Part shown: one piece after another, positions 62,339-64,000 of the stretch
Layout of the letters: each line of letters starts with the position of its first letter
How positions within the stretch are numbered: the stretch's first letter is position 1
Source of the DNA: Rhodospirillales bacterium
GTDB lineage: Bacteria > Pseudomonadota > Alphaproteobacteria > Kiloniellales > JACOMY01
Length of the DNA: 64,000 nt
Direction: 5' to 3'
Assembly (NCBI GenBank): GCA_014324045.1
Contig: JACOMY010000001.1
Coordinates: 1 to 64,000, forward strand
The notes under the pieces: generated by a model
The model's database searches: none
Told to the model about the DNA's origin: nothing
The model's input: the letters and a program-made list of their open reading frames with translations, nothing else
Translations under genes and position numbers: made by a program

Positions 62339-63409
62339 ATGTGCGGGACCACAAGCATCCGGGCCCGTAACCATAGCATTAACTCCAGCTTCGGCGGAAC
62401 GCTGGTCTTCCTGTTGGCCGGCCTGGCTCTGCTTCTGCTCTCGCTTTCCGCCGCAATTTCGGTTGGGGCCGTTCCGGTCCCGTTAAGCACCGTGTGGGGT
62501 GTCCTCCTGAACGAACTTTCGCCCGGTCTGATAGACCGGACCTGGTCGAAAGGCCACGCGGCAATCGTATGGGAAATCCGCTTTCCTCGCGCACTTCTGG
62601 CGACCATGGTCGGGGCCGGACTGGCAATGGTCGGCGCCACATTACAGGCCGTCACGCGAAACCCGCTGGCCGATCCCCATCTCCTCGGTATTTCTTCGGG
62701 CGGTGCCTTCGGCGCTATTCTGGCGCTGCTGCACAGCGGTCTTTTTATCGGTCTGCTGACCGTTCCTCTGCTGGCTTTCCTGGGTGCACTCGGGGCAACC
62801 GCCCTTGTCCTCGGCGTATCGCGTTTTGCCGGCGGCGCCGCAAGTGCCGGCCGCCTCGTGCTGGCAGGCGTTGCGGTGTCGTTCATCGTCATGGCTGGCG
62901 CCAACCTGCTGATCTTCCTAGGCGATCCTCGCGCCACCCACACGGTCGTCTTCTGGATGCTGGGCGGGCTCGGTCTCGCGCAATGGGACCAACTGATCTA
63001 TCCGCTGACAATCCTGCTGTGCTGCGGTGCATGGCTGATCTTGCGGGCGCGGGAGCTCAATGCGATGACTCTGGGCGATGAAACGGCCTCGACGCTGGGC
63101 ATCCCCGTAGCCCGCTTCCGCCTCGCGGTCTTCGCGGTCGGGGCGCTGATCACAGGCGTGATGGTCGCCTTCTCCGGCATTATCGGGTTCGTCGGTCTTA
63201 TGGTCCCACATGTCGTTCGCATGCTCGTCGGCGGCGACTATCTGCGTGTTCTACCAGGATCCGCTTTGGCTGGGGCCGCCTTCCTCCTCTGGGCCGACAT
63301 CGCTGCCCGAACCGTAATGGCCCCGGAAGACATGCCCATCGGCATCGTCACCGGTTTGGTCGGCGGTGTATTTTTCGTCTGGCTTCTCGGGCAAAAGCAG
63401 CACATCTAA
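62339..63409 (+). CDS. ABC transporter permease (FecCD/BtuC family)
   Basis: 356 residues with about ten helices. NPLADPHLLGISSGGAFGAI and FVGLMVPHVVRMLVGGDYLR are the BtuC/FecD signatures; DIAARTVMAPEDMPIGIVTG is the C-terminal family motif. I start at ATG 62339, four bases after the binding-protein stop, not the longer upstream frame. It completes a three-gene importer: ATPase, binding protein, permease. Confidence 0.92.
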   Translation: MCGTTSIRARNHSINSSFGGTLVFLLAGLALLLLSLSAAISVGAVPVPLSTVWGVLLNELSPGLIDRTWSKGHAAIVWEIRFPRALLATMVGAGLAMVGATLQAVTRNPLADPHLLGISSGGAFGAILALLHSGLFIGLLTVPLLAFLGALGATALVLGVSRFAGGAASAGRLVLAGVAVSFIVMAGANLLIFLGDPRATHTVVFWMLGGLGLAQWDQLIYPLTILLCCGAWLILRARELNAMTLGDETASTLGIPVARFRLAVFAVGALITGVMVAFSGIIGFVGLMVPHVVRMLVGGDYLRVLPGSALAGAAFLLWADIAARTVMAPEDMPIGIVTGLVGGVFFVWLLGQKQHI

Positions 63410-63474
63410 GTCTTCTTTCCGGGTCTTCTGCTCAGCATCTGCAGCGCCGCTAAAATATAAAGGTCCGGGCTCTA

Positions 63475-63700
63475 GGCCGCGCTATACGTGCAAAAGAAGC
63501 GGCTGGCCTCACCGCTCCATTCGCGCGGCAGGGATTCTAGGGCGTCGAGCGAGAATGCCCCGCCCTCGACGATCGCCCACTTCTTGGCGATCGTTAGCCA
63601 GTTCGCCCGGATTTTCCAAGCCTTCCGCAGCTCTCCAACATCGACTTCCAAACCGCTTTTCAGCCGATTCCGCACCCCTGCAACCGCCCAATTTCAAAAG
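63475..63700 (-). repeat. Direct repeat R2 (degenerate coding relic)
   Basis: Same sequence and orientation as R1, 7,802 bp to the right, without the R1 insertion. On the minus strand: KIRANWLTIAKKWAIVEGGA and LDALESLPREWSGEASRFFC. No intact gene. Confidence 0.8.
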
Positions 63701-63767
63701 ACTGTCACCCTCTGGTTCAGACCCCGGCGCCGATCCTCCCATAACCCCTTTTCTAGTGCCCTTCGGT

Positions 63768-63805
63768 CCACATAGGTCCGGATAGGTCCACATAGGTCCA
63801 CTTCA
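63768..63805 (+). repeat. 10-bp tandem repeat, nearly four units
   Basis: AGGTCCACAT, AGGTCCGGAT, AGGTCCACAT, AGGTCCAC in succession, just before the end of the partial gene at the right edge. Confidence 0.85.
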
Positions 63806-63827
63806 AAAGACTTTCTGTCACCCTGCA

Positions 63828-63998
63828 CTATTCCCACATATCTTCCTCCTGGGATAGCCAGCGCCGTTGCGCTTCGCCGGACATGCCCTCTTGGTAGAGG
63901 ATGATGAAGGCATTCTCGAACAGCGACACCAGCATGCGGAACAGCAGGTCCCGGCGTTCCTGCTGCTCTTCGGTCAAACTTTCGGGATTGACCGTGTT
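63828..63998 (-). CDS. Partial unknown protein, C-terminus
   Basis: The frame enters from the right edge and stops at 63828, giving 56 residues. RRDLLFRMLVSLFENAFIIL then YQEGMSGEAQRRWLSQEEDM and a final Trp-Glu. Amphipathic and Trp-rich, family not recognised. The stop is followed by a repetitive gap, so this is probably the natural end. Confidence 0.55.
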   Translation of the reverse strand, partial: NTVNPESLTEEQQERRDLLFRMLVSLFENAFIILYQEGMSGEAQRRWLSQEEDMWE

Positions 63999-64000
63999 CG

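Noticed and set aside
120-63805. CRISPR array or tandem satellite
   Set aside because: The short repeats differ from site to site, have only two to four units and no spacers of constant length.

Overview
The window looks like chromosomal DNA of an alphaproteobacterium, most likely a Rhodospirillales-type lineage. The support is a PopZ-family (DUF2497) gene in the order pcm-tolC-popZ-valS, COQ9 next to peptide deformylase, a DUF465 gene beside purEK, and GC-rich codon use. There is no plasmid backbone and no complete phage. Gene remnants, frameshifted fragments and long unoccupied gaps are frequent, so the genome appears to be decaying between well-kept housekeeping blocks. The taxon is inferred from gene content only.

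Layout. 1-4.0 kb: the tail of a P2-type late control D (tail) gene, then the bifunctional proline catabolic enzyme putA. 4.1-9.8 kb (mostly minus): UDP-glucose dehydrogenase, galU, NAD kinase, moaA and an NlpC/P60 hydrolase. 10.2-15.1 kb: fdhD-mobA (with moaA, molybdenum cofactor and formate dehydrogenase maturation), an MFS transporter with a HAD phosphatase, and a LysE exporter. 15.1-16.5 kb: an agmatinase-family pseudogene and a secreted dienelactone hydrolase. 16.7-26.7 kb: rpmB, pcm-tolC-popZ-valS, ilvD and an M81 (MlrC-like) gene. 26.8-32 kb: a small secreted repeat protein and a trehalose locus (otsA, GH15 hydrolase, otsB). 32-37 kb: an ornithine cyclodeaminase-family gene followed by three tandem FkbM-like methyltransferase genes made by local segmental duplication. 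37-41.3 kb: TIGR02444 protein, DUF465, purE-purK, coq9-def, rpsU. 41.3-48.2 kb: relics, a MarR-like regulator, a methyltransferase, an acyl-CoA dehydrogenase, a GT25 glycosyltransferase, rpmJ, a tiny ORF with an extended Shine-Dalgarno followed by a terminator, and tRNA-Pro(CGG). 48.7-53.7 kb: a TRAP transporter (dctPQM) with a histidinol-dehydrogenase-like gene, resembling a sulfopropanediol catabolic set. 54-58.2 kb: a NUDIX protein, a small ACT-like protein and a Rieske-glutamate synthase fusion. 58.6-60.1 kb: an unknown gene, an IS3 relic and a decayed second copy of the unknown gene. 60.1-63.4 kb: a cobalamin riboswitch and a btuDFC-type importer. The last segment, with the GltS fusion, lies between two direct repeats about 7.8 kb apart.

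The most unusual pattern is a large number of short tandem duplications (about 8-20 bp, mostly two copies, imperfect or perfect). They are spread over the whole window in gaps, at gene ends and inside genes; where they sit inside reading frames the period is usually 15 bp. Together with the FkbM array, the 42-bp repeat in the secreted protein and the kilobase-scale duplications, this suggests a lineage that keeps generating and retaining local duplications.
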